Below, piece after piece: positions 25,724 to 34,124 of a stretch of 64,000 nucleotides of DNA. The DNA comes from an uncultured Flavobacteriales bacterium (lineage in GTDB: Bacteria; Bacteroidota; Bacteroidia; Flavobacteriales; Crocinitomicaceae). The stretch spans positions 62,001 through 126,000 of the forward strand of contig CAMLFH010000009.1 of the NCBI GenBank assembly GCA_946479285.1. The letters run 5' to 3'. Position 1 is the first letter of the stretch; every line of letters starts with the position of its first letter. The notes below the pieces were generated by a model, which was not told the DNA's origin, ran no database searches, and saw only the letters and a program-made list of their open reading frames with translations. Made by a program: the position numbers and the translations under genes.

Positions 25724-26371
25724 TTAACATTTTACACCGTAAGCCAAATCTCCGGCATCTCCCAAACCAGGAACGATGTACGATTGTGCGGTTAATTCTT
25801 TATCTATTGCTCCAACCCAAATAGTAATCGTATCGGGCAAATGCTTTTTTACGAACTCAATGGCTTCCGGAGCAGCAATAGCAGCAACAATATGAACTTT
25901 GGAAGGTTTTCCCTGTTTCAGCAAAGCTTTATAAACCATCACCATCGAACTTCCTGTTGCCAGCATCGGATCAGAAATGATCAGTGTTTTTCCGTCTATG
26001 GAAGGCGAAGCCAAATATTCTACATGAATATCAAAATCTTCAGCGGTGGTGTGTTTTCTATATGCAGAAACAAAAGCACTTTCAGCACGATCAAAGTAAT
26101 TCAACAAGCCCTGATGCATGGGTAATCCTGCGCGCAAAATCGTTGCAAGAACCGGCTGCTGTTTCAAAACCGAAACTTCTGCTTCGCCGAGCGGAGTTGT
26201 TACCAATTTGGTTTGGTAATCCAGGTGTTTACTTAATTCATATGCCAATACTTCAGCAACACGTTCTAAATTACGTCTGAAACGCATGGGATCAGTTTGC
26301 ACTGTGCAATCTCTTAATTCTCCAAGAAAGGTATTGAAGATGGATGTTGACTGACCTAAATTGTAAATCAT
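25724..26371 (-). CDS. upp: Uracil phosphoribosyltransferase
   Basis: Converts uracil plus PRPP to UMP in pyrimidine salvage. The 215-residue product has the PRPP-binding loop DPMLATGSSM, the flexible-loop and base regions RAGLPMHQGLLNYFD and SAYRKH, and a C-terminal GLGDAGDLAYG. The ATG at 26371 (MIYNLG) gives the usual length; upstream in-frame ATG codons would add a non-conserved tail. It heads an operon with a membrane protein and a YjjG-like pyrimidine nucleotidase, giving a pyrimidine-salvage theme. Confidence 0.93.
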   Translation of the reverse strand: MIYNLGQSTSIFNTFLGELRDCTVQTDPMRFRRNLERVAEVLAYELSKHLDYQTKLVTTPLGEAEVSVLKQQPVLATILRAGLPMHQGLLNYFDRAESAFVSAYRKHTTAEDFDIHVEYLASPSIDGKTLIISDPMLATGSSMVMVYKALLKQGKPSKVHIVAAIAAPEAIEFVKKHLPDTITIWVGAIDKELTAQSYIVPGLGDAGDLAYGVKC

Positions 26372-26582
26372 AGTAATTGAATGTTGGAGGTGAAATCTGT
26401 GCTTTTTCATCGGGCTCTTTGCCTCTTCACAAAATAAGCGAATAAAAGCAAACAATGGAAATAAAAATCCATTTTGTTAGTGTTTTTTAGATTTTAAGAC
26501 ATCCGGATTTTAAGATATTAAAACTTAAACATTTTTCAAGTTGGAATATGCCTCTTCGTAACATCACAATCCTCAAAAAACC

Positions 26583-26590
26583 TATCTTTG
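26583..26590 (+). promoter_or_regulatory. -7 box TATCTTTG, predicted leaderless
   Basis: A perfect TAnnTTTG box ends four bases before the ATG at 26595. No clear -33 TTG. Confidence 0.6.
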
Positions 26591-26594
26591 CAAC

Positions 26595-28355
26595 ATGGCT
26601 AAACAAAGCAAAATTGATTTTCGGATTTTCAGACGCTTATTGAAATTTGCAAAGCCTTACCGCGGACTTTTAGTTTTGGCTTTTATCTGCACGGTTTCCC
26701 TTTCCGTACTTGGTCCTTTGCGCCCCATGATCATTGGGAATATGGTGCAGAAATATGTGGTGGACAGTCAAAATCCGAACTTGTTTTTGAAATGGACTAT
26801 CATTGTCGGAGGGATTTTATTGGTCGAAGCACTGCTTCAATTTTTGACGGCTTATTTCTCGAATTTAATGGCACAATCGGTCATTCGCGATATCCGTGTG
26901 AAGGTCTTTAATCATTTATCCACGTTCAGAATGCAGTTTTTCGACCGCTCACCTGTTGGTGGTTTGGTAACACGTGTAGTTTCAGATATTGAAGCTATTT
27001 CAGAGGTTTTTTCTTCCGGATTAATCGACATTCTAGGTGATCTGCTCATGTTGGTAGTCGTTTTGGCCCTGATGTTCGCCAGCAACTGGCAGCTTTCAAT
27101 TCTTGTACTGATCCCCATTCCGATTCTCATTATCGCTACACGCATCTTTGCAAAAGCCATGCGCAGAAGTTTCCAGCAGGAAGGAACAGCAGTCCACCGT
27201 TTGAATTCTTTTGTACAGGAGCGGTTAACGGGGATGAACATCGTTCAGATCTTCGGCAGGGAAAAAATGGAATACGCCGCTTTCCAGGAAGTGAATAAGA
27301 CACATCGCCAGGCACACGTAAATGCAGTTTGGGCTTTTTCCATCTTCTTCCCGGTGGTTGAATTTCTGAGTTCACTTTCCATTGCCTTGCTGATTGTTTT
27401 TTGTGCTTTTTCAATGACCGGACAGAAAGCTTCAGATGCTCATTTGTTCGGAACCGTTTTCAGTTTCACCCTTTGGATCCAGATGTTATTCAGACCGATT
27501 CGGATGCTGGCAGATAAATTCAACATTTTGCAGCGTGGAATTGTTCGCGCAGATAAGGTGTTCGAATTATTGGACACGCATGAACATGTTCAGGAATCCG
27601 GAACTGTGACTACCTGCGACTTTGAGCAACCTTTGAAATTCGAGCATGTTTATTTTGCTTACACCGATGAAAATTGGGTTTTGAAAGATATTAATCTGAC
27701 CATTCAGCCGAAGGAAACCATTGCATTTGTAGGAGCCACTGGAGCCGGTAAAACTTCGATTGTCAACCTGCTGAGCCGATTCTATGAATACCAAAAAGGA
27801 ACGATCCACATTGGCGAGCTGGAATTGCGTGAAATTCAAATGGATACTTTGCGAAAAAACATTGCCATTGTACTCCAGGATGTGTTCCTGTTTTCGGATA
27901 CAATCCACAATAACATCACTTTAGGAAACGAGGAAATTACCCGCGAAGAAGTCATTGCTGCGGCAAAAGCCGTGGGTGCCGACAGTTTTATTGAAAGACT
28001 TCCGGGCGGATACGATTACCAGGTTGGTGAACGCGGCGGAGTACTTTCTGTTGGTCAGCGGCAATTATTGGCTTTTATCCGTGCCTACGTTTACAATCCG
28101 CATATTTTGATCCTGGACGAAGCTACTTCCAGCGTTGACAATGAATCTGAATTACTGATCCAGCGCGCTACCCAACAATTGACCAAAGGAAGAACTTCCA
28201 TTGTTATTGCACACCGTTTATCTACCATTCAGGCAGCAGACAAGATTATTGTCTTAGACAAAGGTGAAATCCAGGAAATCGGGTCTCACGAAGAATTATT
28301 ACGCAAAGATGGCATGTATCGAAAACTGCATTCCATGCAATTCACAAAGAAATGA
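26595..28355 (+). CDS. ABC exporter half-transporter (MsbA/MdlB-like)
   Basis: A 586-residue protein fusing a six-helix membrane domain (about 1-325) to an ATPase domain (about 345-586). Walker A is GATGAGKTS, Walker B ILILDEATSS, the H-loop is IAHRLST. The signature is LSVGQRQ rather than LSGGQ, a variant common in MdlB-like transporters. It should work as a dimer exporting lipids or drugs. The following gene, a substrate-binding-like protein, overlaps by four bases, which is odd for an exporter. Transcription is probably leaderless. Confidence 0.93.
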   Translation: MAKQSKIDFRIFRRLLKFAKPYRGLLVLAFICTVSLSVLGPLRPMIIGNMVQKYVVDSQNPNLFLKWTIIVGGILLVEALLQFLTAYFSNLMAQSVIRDIRVKVFNHLSTFRMQFFDRSPVGGLVTRVVSDIEAISEVFSSGLIDILGDLLMLVVVLALMFASNWQLSILVLIPIPILIIATRIFAKAMRRSFQQEGTAVHRLNSFVQERLTGMNIVQIFGREKMEYAAFQEVNKTHRQAHVNAVWAFSIFFPVVEFLSSLSIALLIVFCAFSMTGQKASDAHLFGTVFSFTLWIQMLFRPIRMLADKFNILQRGIVRADKVFELLDTHEHVQESGTVTTCDFEQPLKFEHVYFAYTDENWVLKDINLTIQPKETIAFVGATGAGKTSIVNLLSRFYEYQKGTIHIGELELREIQMDTLRKNIAIVLQDVFLFSDTIHNNITLGNEEITREEVIAAAKAVGADSFIERLPGGYDYQVGERGGVLSVGQRQLLAFIRAYVYNPHILILDEATSSVDNESELLIQRATQQLTKGRTSIVIAHRLSTIQAADKIIVLDKGEIQEIGSHEELLRKDGMYRKLHSMQFTKK

Positions 28356-29218
28356 CAAACGAATTAGGTCTTAAGATCGGCGGTGTTCCCGAACATTTTA
28401 ATCTACCCTGGAGACTTGCAATTGAAGAAGGAAAATTCCAGGAAATCGGTTTGAATCTCCACTGGTCGGACATGAGCGGCGGAACGGGTCAAATGATTCG
28501 CGGACTGGAAACAAAATCCATTGATATTGCTGTCCTTCTAACGGAAGGAATTACCAGGTCGATCTTACAAGGTCTCGATGCTAAAATTTTGCAGGTTTAT
28601 GTCGTTTCTCCCTTGAGATGGGGAATTCACGTACCGCCCAAAGGTGCTGTCAAAAAACCGGAAGACGTAAAAGACCAAACTTTTGCCATCTCACGATATG
28701 GTTCGGGATCACATTTAATGGCTTACGTCATGGCGGATCAGCATCATTGGAATTTAGACAATCTGAAGTTCAATGTGATCGGAGATGTTTATGGCGGTTT
28801 GTGGGCATTAGAGCACAACGAAGCACAGGCTTTTCTTTGGGAAAAGTACACCACCTTTCCGTTTGTGGAACAAGGGAAATGTGATTATGTGGGTGATGTT
28901 GTCACACCATGGCCTTGTTTCGTGATAGCAGCGCGAACAGAAATTGCAGAAAAGCATCCGGATATTTTACAAAAAATGTGCGCCATTGTGAATCAAAAAG
29001 CATTGGAAGTAAAAGAAGGAGCTAATGCTGAAGAAATCATTTCGTGGCGCTATAACCTGCCTTTGGAACAGGTAAAACTGTGGTTATCCGAAACGGACTG
29101 GAATTACAAAGGAGCAGAATTCCCGCAAGCCTTTGAGAAGACGACGGATTATCTGAAAAAACTGAATTTAGTCTCAGCAGAAGAAGCTGACGGGTGGAAA
29201 GACAAACTCTTCATTTAA
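28352..29218 (+). CDS. Substrate-binding-domain protein without signal peptide (NMT1/SsuA-like fold)
   Basis: A 288-residue protein whose start (MTNELGLKIGGVPEHFNLPWRLA) enters the fold directly. SDMSGGTGQMIRGLETKSIDIAV and SRYGSGSHLMAYVMADQH (cited in parts) resemble the ligand cleft of type II periplasmic binding proteins of the ThiY/SsuA group. No signal peptide or lipobox exists, so it should be cytoplasmic unless exported otherwise. The four-base ATGA overlap with the exporter gene indicates coupling. The ligand is unknown; a metabolite-binding or enzymatic role is possible. Confidence 0.8.
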   Translation: MTNELGLKIGGVPEHFNLPWRLAIEEGKFQEIGLNLHWSDMSGGTGQMIRGLETKSIDIAVLLTEGITRSILQGLDAKILQVYVVSPLRWGIHVPPKGAVKKPEDVKDQTFAISRYGSGSHLMAYVMADQHHWNLDNLKFNVIGDVYGGLWALEHNEAQAFLWEKYTTFPFVEQGKCDYVGDVVTPWPCFVIAARTEIAEKHPDILQKMCAIVNQKALEVKEGANAEEIISWRYNLPLEQVKLWLSETDWNYKGAEFPQAFEKTTDYLKKLNLVSAEEADGWKDKLFI

Positions 29219-29220
29219 AA

Positions 29221-29299
29221 GTTCAATTGCTTTCAGCGTTCAAAAGGTTCAAAGAGTTCAATGGTTTAAACTTTTGAACTTTTTCAACTATTGAACTTT
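29221..29299. repeat. GTTCAAAAG-family repeat
   Basis: GTTCAATTGC, GTTCAAAAGGTTCAAAG, GTTCAATGGTTTAAAC, then CTTTTGAACTTTTTCAACTA and TTGAACTT. Complementary arms can form a long imperfect hairpin between the convergent genes. It is related to the repeats at 7385-7416 and 14501-14560. Confidence 0.75.
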
Positions 29300-29302
29300 C
29301 TA

Positions 29303-29578
29303 TCACCATCCATTCGATTGGCGTTTCGCTCTTTTCTGCCGTTTTTCGTTTCGTTTGATGCTTTTCCTTGCGGACTTGGATTGCTTTGCCCAAAATGCTT
29401 TTTTGGATTTCTTCATCTCCTTCTTAGCTACTTTCGCATCTTTCTTTCTGCGCTTTGCAATTGTTTTCTCGGCTTTTGCAACAGATCCGTCCTGACTATA
29501 GGATGAAGCAACAGATCCAGCTCCAAAAATAAAGAGCCCACACAATAGAAAGAGTTGTAAAAACGTTCTTAACTTCAT
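29303..29578 (-). CDS. Small, very basic exported protein
   Basis: A 91-residue product. The signal peptide is MKLRTFLQLFLLCGLFIFGAG and the mature ~65 residues are almost entirely Lys/Arg/Ala/Ser (AKRRKKDAKVAKKEMKKSKK, then RKSIKRNEKRQKRAKRQ), helical and strongly positive. No known domain. It might bind nucleic acid, LPS or cell wall, but that is speculation. The start at 29578 is chosen because it opens the signal peptide. The divergent lipoprotein gene begins only 26 bases away. Confidence 0.65.
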   Translation of the reverse strand: MKLRTFLQLFLLCGLFIFGAGSVASSYSQDGSVAKAEKTIAKRRKKDAKVAKKEMKKSKKAFWAKQSKSARKSIKRNEKRQKRAKRQSNGW

Positions 29579-29585
29579 AATTTTG
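29555..29585 (+). promoter_or_regulatory. TTG-N20-TAATTTTG promoter inside the divergent gene's 5' end
   Basis: TTG at 29555-29557 and TAATTTTG at 29578-29585. The -33 part lies within the first codons of the minus-strand gene. It should drive the lipoprotein gene with a short leader. Confidence 0.6.
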
Positions 29586-29604
29586 TCATTCCAATTACGG
29601 TAAA

Positions 29605-30027
29605 GTGAAAATACGGATCTTTTTATTGATTTTGATCTTAGCTGGTGTTTCTTGTAAAAAAAACAGGACACATCCGGTTCCCAGCATTGCATTTGATTTT
29701 CAGATTGACCTGACTTTACCAACCTACTCCGAATTAAACAATGTTGGAGGCTGGGCTTACGTAAATGGCGGAATTAAAGGAATTGTTGTTTACAGACAAT
29801 CTTTGGACGTATTTGTAGCCTGGGAACGCATGTCGCCGGAAGATCCGGACAATGCTTGTGCCACAGGACTTACAACTGACTCCACCAACTTTCTGCAGCT
29901 AAACGATGCCTGTTCGGGTGCTGTATTCTCCATGTATGACGGATCACCAATTTCGGGATCCAGCTGGGGATTGCGCAAATACCAGGCTCTTTGGAACGGG
30001 AGTAATTTACTGCGCATTTATAATTAA
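29605..30027 (+). CDS. Small lipoprotein of unknown function
   Basis: A 140-residue product starting at GTG (29605): MKIRIFLLILILAGVSCKK, with lipobox Cys at residue 17. The mature part has FQIDLTLPTYSELNNVGGW, VAWERMSPEDPDNAC and a further Cys, and ends WGLRKYQALWNGSNLLRIYN (cited in parts). Cysteine spacing (NACATG, DACSG) resembles Rieske-like folds in some Bacteroidota lipoproteins, but the His ligands are not evident. Function unknown. The promoter overlaps the divergent gene. Confidence 0.75.
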   Translation: MKIRIFLLILILAGVSCKKNRTHPVPSIAFDFQIDLTLPTYSELNNVGGWAYVNGGIKGIVVYRQSLDVFVAWERMSPEDPDNACATGLTTDSTNFLQLNDACSGAVFSMYDGSPISGSSWGLRKYQALWNGSNLLRIYN

Positions 30028-30112
30028 AGCTTCTTTAGCCTCCTATTTTCAGTTGACTCACTTTTTCACAGTGAAATAAAAATCAAAATACTCACAATCA
30101 ATCATTTACATA

Positions 30113-30163
30113 AAATACTGTTCGCAAATTAGCGAACAAGCGAATTTGCGAATTCTAGTATTT
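30113..30163. repeat. Large imperfect palindrome
   Basis: Outer arms AAATACT/AGTATTT (30113-30119, 30157-30163), inner TTCGCAAATT/AATTTGCGAA (30121-30130, 30143-30152), plus an alternative GTTCGC/GCGAAC hairpin. It lies between convergent genes. Confidence 0.7.
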
Positions 30164-30195
30164 GAAAGATTAGTATTTGAGTCGAAAAAGAACAA

Positions 30196-31695
30196 TTACT
30201 TTTTAGCTTCCGTCTTCCAAATTTCTACGTAAGAATTTGAATTCCTCGGGTTAATTCCATGCAGGAATTTATCAACGAATCCTGGCTCAATTTGGGCTTC
30301 CCGGTGCATTTTCGGGTAAATCACTTTGAAAGTATCTATTCGTTGTTCCAGATTTTGCTGACCGAAAAAGAAAATATAATCCTGGGGCAAAACCGTGTAG
30401 AAACTTGCCGGATTAACCGTATCCAAATTCCATCGTTCCGTAATTTTATACTCCCATTTCCCGGAGTAAAAATAAGGCATCATTTCCGGATTGGTTTCCC
30501 CGGTAGCTTCAATGAGAATATGCTCATTTCCGCGAACTTTCCCATGCAAAGCATACATGGTATTCACCCGGGATTTTTTTGAAGGCATGACTGTTACAAT
30601 GCAGAATAGCGGAATATTTAAGATCCAAAAACCGATCCAGGATACTTTCCAGAATCCGTTCCAAAATTTGCGGGTTCTTAATTGTTCAATTCCAAGGAAA
30701 ACGAGTATTACTACTAAGGGAAAAATGGTTAAAATAAAACGTTCCTGCCTGTTTGGGAAAATAGTATGAAATAGTAGAAAAACGAAAGTCGGGATAAATA
30801 GCAGCAGGTATTTTCTGGCAGATTTAAAATAAGCTATCAGAGCCAGGATTCCCAATGGGAAAAGCAGAAGCCCGAAAAGAACGTAGAAATACATGAAGTA
30901 ATTTGCATTTTTCATGTAGCGCGTTCCTTCATTCATGTTGTAGACCACATACCCTTTAAACTCTGCAAAAGGATATCCCCAGATAAAATAATCTACCAAA
31001 CCTTGTGTTAACAGGAACATCACCAGGGACCCGGCCGACATTAAGAAAAGCTTTCGCCACTCCAATTTAATGAGGTAGTAAATCCCTAAACCAACTGCGT
31101 AAATTGCAATCTGGTAGCGAAAAGAAATAGCTACTCCTATCAACAAACCTGCATAAAACAAGGCCCATTTACGATTTTCCTGTAAGGTCAGCCAAACAGC
31201 CCACATGAGGAACGGAATACTCACCACTTCAACCAGGTTTCTTACCGAAAGGAAAGGCATTGCCCATAACAGAGCCAGCAGCCAGCCAACGTAAGCAGCC
31301 GTTTTTTTATTGGATAATTTCTCAGTGATCAGATAACCGAAACGAATCACCAGCAAAGAAAACAATGCGTGAACAATCCGGTTAATCAGCATGAGGATTT
31401 TAGGATCTGAAATCCCGATTCCTTTTAGCAGTTTAAAAAACAGAAAATTCAATCCCACATAGGTGAAACTGTGTCCTTCCGGAGCTGCGCCGGCAGGTTT
31501 ATTCCATGGAAGCCAATGATTGTAATCAAAACCGTCTGCCCAGGAACCTGCAGCTTCGATCACCAAGAAATGATCATCATGCATACTGTAGCCTTCTGCG
31601 AAAATGGCTGCGATCAAACGAGCGATCAATCCAACAAACAAAATGGTTTTCAGTGATGACCAGTCGATGGTCTTATTTTTTTGAGAAAGCTGCAT
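30196..31695 (-). CDS. GT-C type membrane glycosyltransferase (GT22/GPI-mannosyltransferase-like)
   Basis: A 499-residue integral membrane protein with about ten helices. The first periplasmic loop has the GT-C acidic motif (GYSMHDDHFLVIEAAGSW) and FPNRQERFILTIFPLVVIL resembles the HxEERFxxP-type segment of GT22 mannosyltransferases. It should transfer a sugar from a lipid-linked donor outside the cytoplasmic membrane; sugar and acceptor are unknown. TAATTTTG ends four bases before the ATG, predicting a leaderless transcript. Monocistronic. Confidence 0.78.
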   Translation of the reverse strand: MQLSQKNKTIDWSSLKTILFVGLIARLIAAIFAEGYSMHDDHFLVIEAAGSWADGFDYNHWLPWNKPAGAAPEGHSFTYVGLNFLFFKLLKGIGISDPKILMLINRIVHALFSLLVIRFGYLITEKLSNKKTAAYVGWLLALLWAMPFLSVRNLVEVVSIPFLMWAVWLTLQENRKWALFYAGLLIGVAISFRYQIAIYAVGLGIYYLIKLEWRKLFLMSAGSLVMFLLTQGLVDYFIWGYPFAEFKGYVVYNMNEGTRYMKNANYFMYFYVLFGLLLFPLGILALIAYFKSARKYLLLFIPTFVFLLFHTIFPNRQERFILTIFPLVVILVFLGIEQLRTRKFWNGFWKVSWIGFWILNIPLFCIVTVMPSKKSRVNTMYALHGKVRGNEHILIEATGETNPEMMPYFYSGKWEYKITERWNLDTVNPASFYTVLPQDYIFFFGQQNLEQRIDTFKVIYPKMHREAQIEPGFVDKFLHGINPRNSNSYVEIWKTEAKK

Positions 31696-31699
31696 GAAA

Positions 31700-31729
31700 C
31701 AAAATTAGTGAATCTGTTAGATTATGCAA
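31700..31729 (-). promoter_or_regulatory. TTG-N19-TAATTTTG promoter, predicted leaderless
   Basis: On the minus strand, TTG at 31727-31729 and TAATTTTG at 31700-31707 with a 19-base gap. TTTC separates the box from the ATG at 31695. Confidence 0.68.
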
Positions 31730-31781
31730 TTAAGTTACGGACTTCTTTGTTTTCCGCGTACAGCCAAGGGAGTATAAACAA

Positions 31782-31811
31782 AAAAAGGATCCGCATTATG
31801 CGAATCCTTTT
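31782..31811 (-). terminator. Intrinsic terminator behind ahcY
   Basis: AAAGGATCCGCAT pairs with ATGCGAATCCTTT (one mismatch), followed on the minus strand by a T run. Confidence 0.82.
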
Positions 31812-31832
31812 CTTCTGTTATTCTAGTATTTC

Positions 31833-33146
31833 TTAGTATCTGTAAGAATCCGATTTGTACGGACCATCAACAGTTACATTGATATAAGCAGCTTGATCTT
31901 CTGATAAAACGTCTAATTCAACACCGATTTTAGCCAAGTGTAAACGAGCTACTTTCTCATCCAGGTGTTTTGGAAGAACGTAAACATCATTTTCGTAGTT
32001 AGCATGGTTTTCCCACAACTCTAACTGAGCCAAAGTTTGGTTAGTAAATGAATTCGACATTACGAATGAAGGGTGACCAGTTGCACAACCTAAGTTCACC
32101 AAACGACCTTCAGCCAAAATGATCACATCGTTTCCGTTAATTGTGTAAACGTCAACCTGCGGTTTTACTGTATTTTTCGTAGCACCGTGGTTTTTGTTCA
32201 ACCAAGCCATATCGATCTCGTTATCGAAGTGACCAATGTTACAAACGATAGCTTTGTCTTTCATGTTCTCGAAATGACGACCAACGATGATGTCTTTGTT
32301 ACCAGTTGTAGTAACGATGATATCAGCACGGTTAACACAGTTGTCCAATTTTTTCACTTCAAATCCGTCCATTGCAGCTTGTAAAGCACAAATCGGGTCG
32401 ATCTCAGTAACAATTACACGAGCACCAGCTCCGCGCAATGAAGCAGCAGAACCTTTACCAACATCACCGTAACCGCAAACAACAGCTACTTTTCCAGCCA
32501 TCATTACGTCAGTTGCACGACGAATAGAATCTACCAATGATTCTTTACATCCGTATTTGTTATCAAATTTTGATTTAGTTACCGAATCATTTACGTTGAT
32601 TGCAGGCATAACCAAAGTTCCGTTTTTCTTACGGTCGTATAAACGAAGAACTCCTGTTGTAGTTTCTTCAGATAATCCTTTGATTCCAGCTGTCAATTCA
32701 GGGAAACGGTCAAAAACCATATTTGTTAAATCACCACCGTCATCTAAGATCATGTTCAAAGGCTGACCACCTTCAAATGCGAAAATCGTTTGCTCGATAC
32801 ACCAGTCAAATTCCTCTTCATTCATACCTTTCCATGCATAAACAGGAATTCCTGCAGCAGCAATTGCAGCAGCAGCGTGATCTTGTGTTGAGAAAATGTT
32901 ACAAGAAGACCAGGTAACTTCAGCACCTAATTCAACCAATGTTTCAATCAAAACAGCAGTTTGAATGGTCATGTGTAAACATCCTGCGATACGTGCACCT
33001 TTCAATGGTTTCTTAGCACCATATTCAGCACGCAACGACATTAATCCCGGCATTTCAGCTTCTGCTAAAACGATCTCTTTACGACCCCACTCAGCAAGTG
33101 AAATGTCTTTTACTTTGTAAGCTAATTTTTCAGTTGTATTACTCAT
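31833..33146 (-). CDS. ahcY: Adenosylhomocysteinase
   Basis: Hydrolyses S-adenosylhomocysteine to adenosine and homocysteine with bound NAD+, removing the product of SAM-dependent methylation. The 437-residue sequence has the substrate region [13 protein letters not shown], the NAD fold [10 protein letters not shown], and a C-terminal KSDSYRY with the conserved Lys-Tyr. Length is standard. TATCTTTG at 33176-33183 (minus strand) gives a leader of about 25 bases. I see no SAH riboswitch in the leader. Two SAM methyltransferase genes are in the window but not in its operon. Confidence 0.98.
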   Translation of the reverse strand: MSNTTEKLAYKVKDISLAEWGRKEIVLAEAEMPGLMSLRAEYGAKKPLKGARIAGCLHMTIQTAVLIETLVELGAEVTWSSCNIFSTQDHAAAAIAAAGIPVYAWKGMNEEEFDWCIEQTIFAFEGGQPLNMILDDGGDLTNMVFDRFPELTAGIKGLSEETTTGVLRLYDRKKNGTLVMPAINVNDSVTKSKFDNKYGCKESLVDSIRRATDVMMAGKVAVVCGYGDVGKGSAASLRGAGARVIVTEIDPICALQAAMDGFEVKKLDNCVNRADIIVTTTGNKDIIVGRHFENMKDKAIVCNIGHFDNEIDMAWLNKNHGATKNTVKPQVDVYTINGNDVIILAEGRLVNLGCATGHPSFVMSNSFTNQTLAQLELWENHANYENDVYVLPKHLDEKVARLHLAKIGVELDVLSEDQAAYINVTVDGPYKSDSYRY

Positions 33147-33275
33147 AAATGATTGTTTGCTCTTTTTTAAGAATGCAAAGATAAGGTATAGGTTTGTGAA
33201 TTAAAAATTATCAATTGCACAATTATTAATTATCAGCTTCTTCCGCAATTCATTGATCATTTAGAGCGGATCATT

Positions 33276-34052
33276 TCAATTGGATTTCGGTGTCCCGATC
33301 AGGTACAAAATTCCTGCCGGTCCTGATTTTTGCCGCCCTACTTTCCATTCAAAGTTCTCGTTCCCATTCACGCGTGAGATCAATTCATTCATTTCCGGCA
33401 TCGTGTATGTTCTCAATGCAGACAGAATTCCGTCGAACATCACAAAAAGCGGAACCAAGGGAATGAGATAGGTGAAAAACACCCGGCCCACAGAAAATGG
33501 TTTGATAAACGGTGTCATGAGCAGCACGGTGATCGGTGAAAACAACATGGCCAGAACGCTGGGCACATTTCGCTCCTGTGATTCAAATAAAGCGATCGGA
33601 TTTTGGCTGTCGACCGCATTCTGAAGAATCTGAACGGCATCTTCTTCTTTGAAATGATGCAGAGACAAAAACTGTGTTCGAACTCCTTTCAAATGTCCGG
33701 GAACTTTCCGTGCATCTACCGATTTTAGTTCGTAAGTGAAAAGAGCGGATTGTTTTTTTACATATTCAAATGCTTTGAGGTTGGGATAATAATCTGTCAG
33801 GATAATTTTTAGTTCGGGATGTTCTTCCTGCAAACGCTTCGATAATTTAAACAATCCACCACCACCACCTGATGCCAAATCGACGATAGTACTGCTGCCC
33901 TCCTTTTTCACTAACTCCGATAAAAGCGGCGTTACATTTTTATAGATATCAAATCGATTAGAGATAAATTGAAGAAAATCTGTCAGGTAATTTCTCAAAA
34001 AAGCAGGAAACCAGCGTTGATCTTCAAATTCGAATAGTTGTTTTCGTTTCAT
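33276..34052 (-). CDS. SAM-dependent methyltransferase with membrane-associated C-terminal segment
   Basis: A 258-residue protein. Motif I is IVDLASGGGGGLFKL (residues ~55-69) and LKIILTDYYPN carries the acidic end of strand 2. After the fold, residues ~170-215 are strongly hydrophobic (VLAMLFSPITVLLMTPFI, GRVFFTYLIPLVPLFVMF), suggesting membrane contact and perhaps a lipid or quinone-like substrate. It is divergent from the TetR gene, with two operator-like repeats over its -33 and -7 elements, so it is probably repressed by that regulator. Confidence 0.8.
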   Translation of the reverse strand: MKRKQLFEFEDQRWFPAFLRNYLTDFLQFISNRFDIYKNVTPLLSELVKKEGSSTIVDLASGGGGGLFKLSKRLQEEHPELKIILTDYYPNLKAFEYVKKQSALFTYELKSVDARKVPGHLKGVRTQFLSLHHFKEEDAVQILQNAVDSQNPIALFESQERNVPSVLAMLFSPITVLLMTPFIKPFSVGRVFFTYLIPLVPLFVMFDGILSALRTYTMPEMNELISRVNGNENFEWKVGRQKSGPAGILYLIGTPKSN

Positions 34053-34072
34053 AAACCAATATTTTTTGTAAC

Positions 34073-34120
34073 TTAGGTCAAAAGTACTAAAATCATTTGA
34101 ATTAGGTCAAGTTTACTAAA
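34073..34120. promoter_or_regulatory. Two 19-base operator-like direct repeats between divergent genes
   Basis: TTAGGTCAAAAGTACTAAA (34073-34091) and TTAGGTCAAGTTTACTAAA (34102-34120) differ at three central bases. Each is partly palindromic (TTAG...CTAA). The first covers the -7 box TACTTTTG (34079-34086, minus strand) and the second covers the TTG (34108-34110) of the methyltransferase promoter. The second also ends five bases before the tetR start. TetR binding is inferred. Confidence 0.72.
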
Positions 34121-34124
34121 TTTA

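Noticed and set aside
33147..33275. SAH riboswitch upstream of ahcY
   Set aside because: The leader predicted from the -7 box is only about 25 bases and no conserved SAH-aptamer core was seen.
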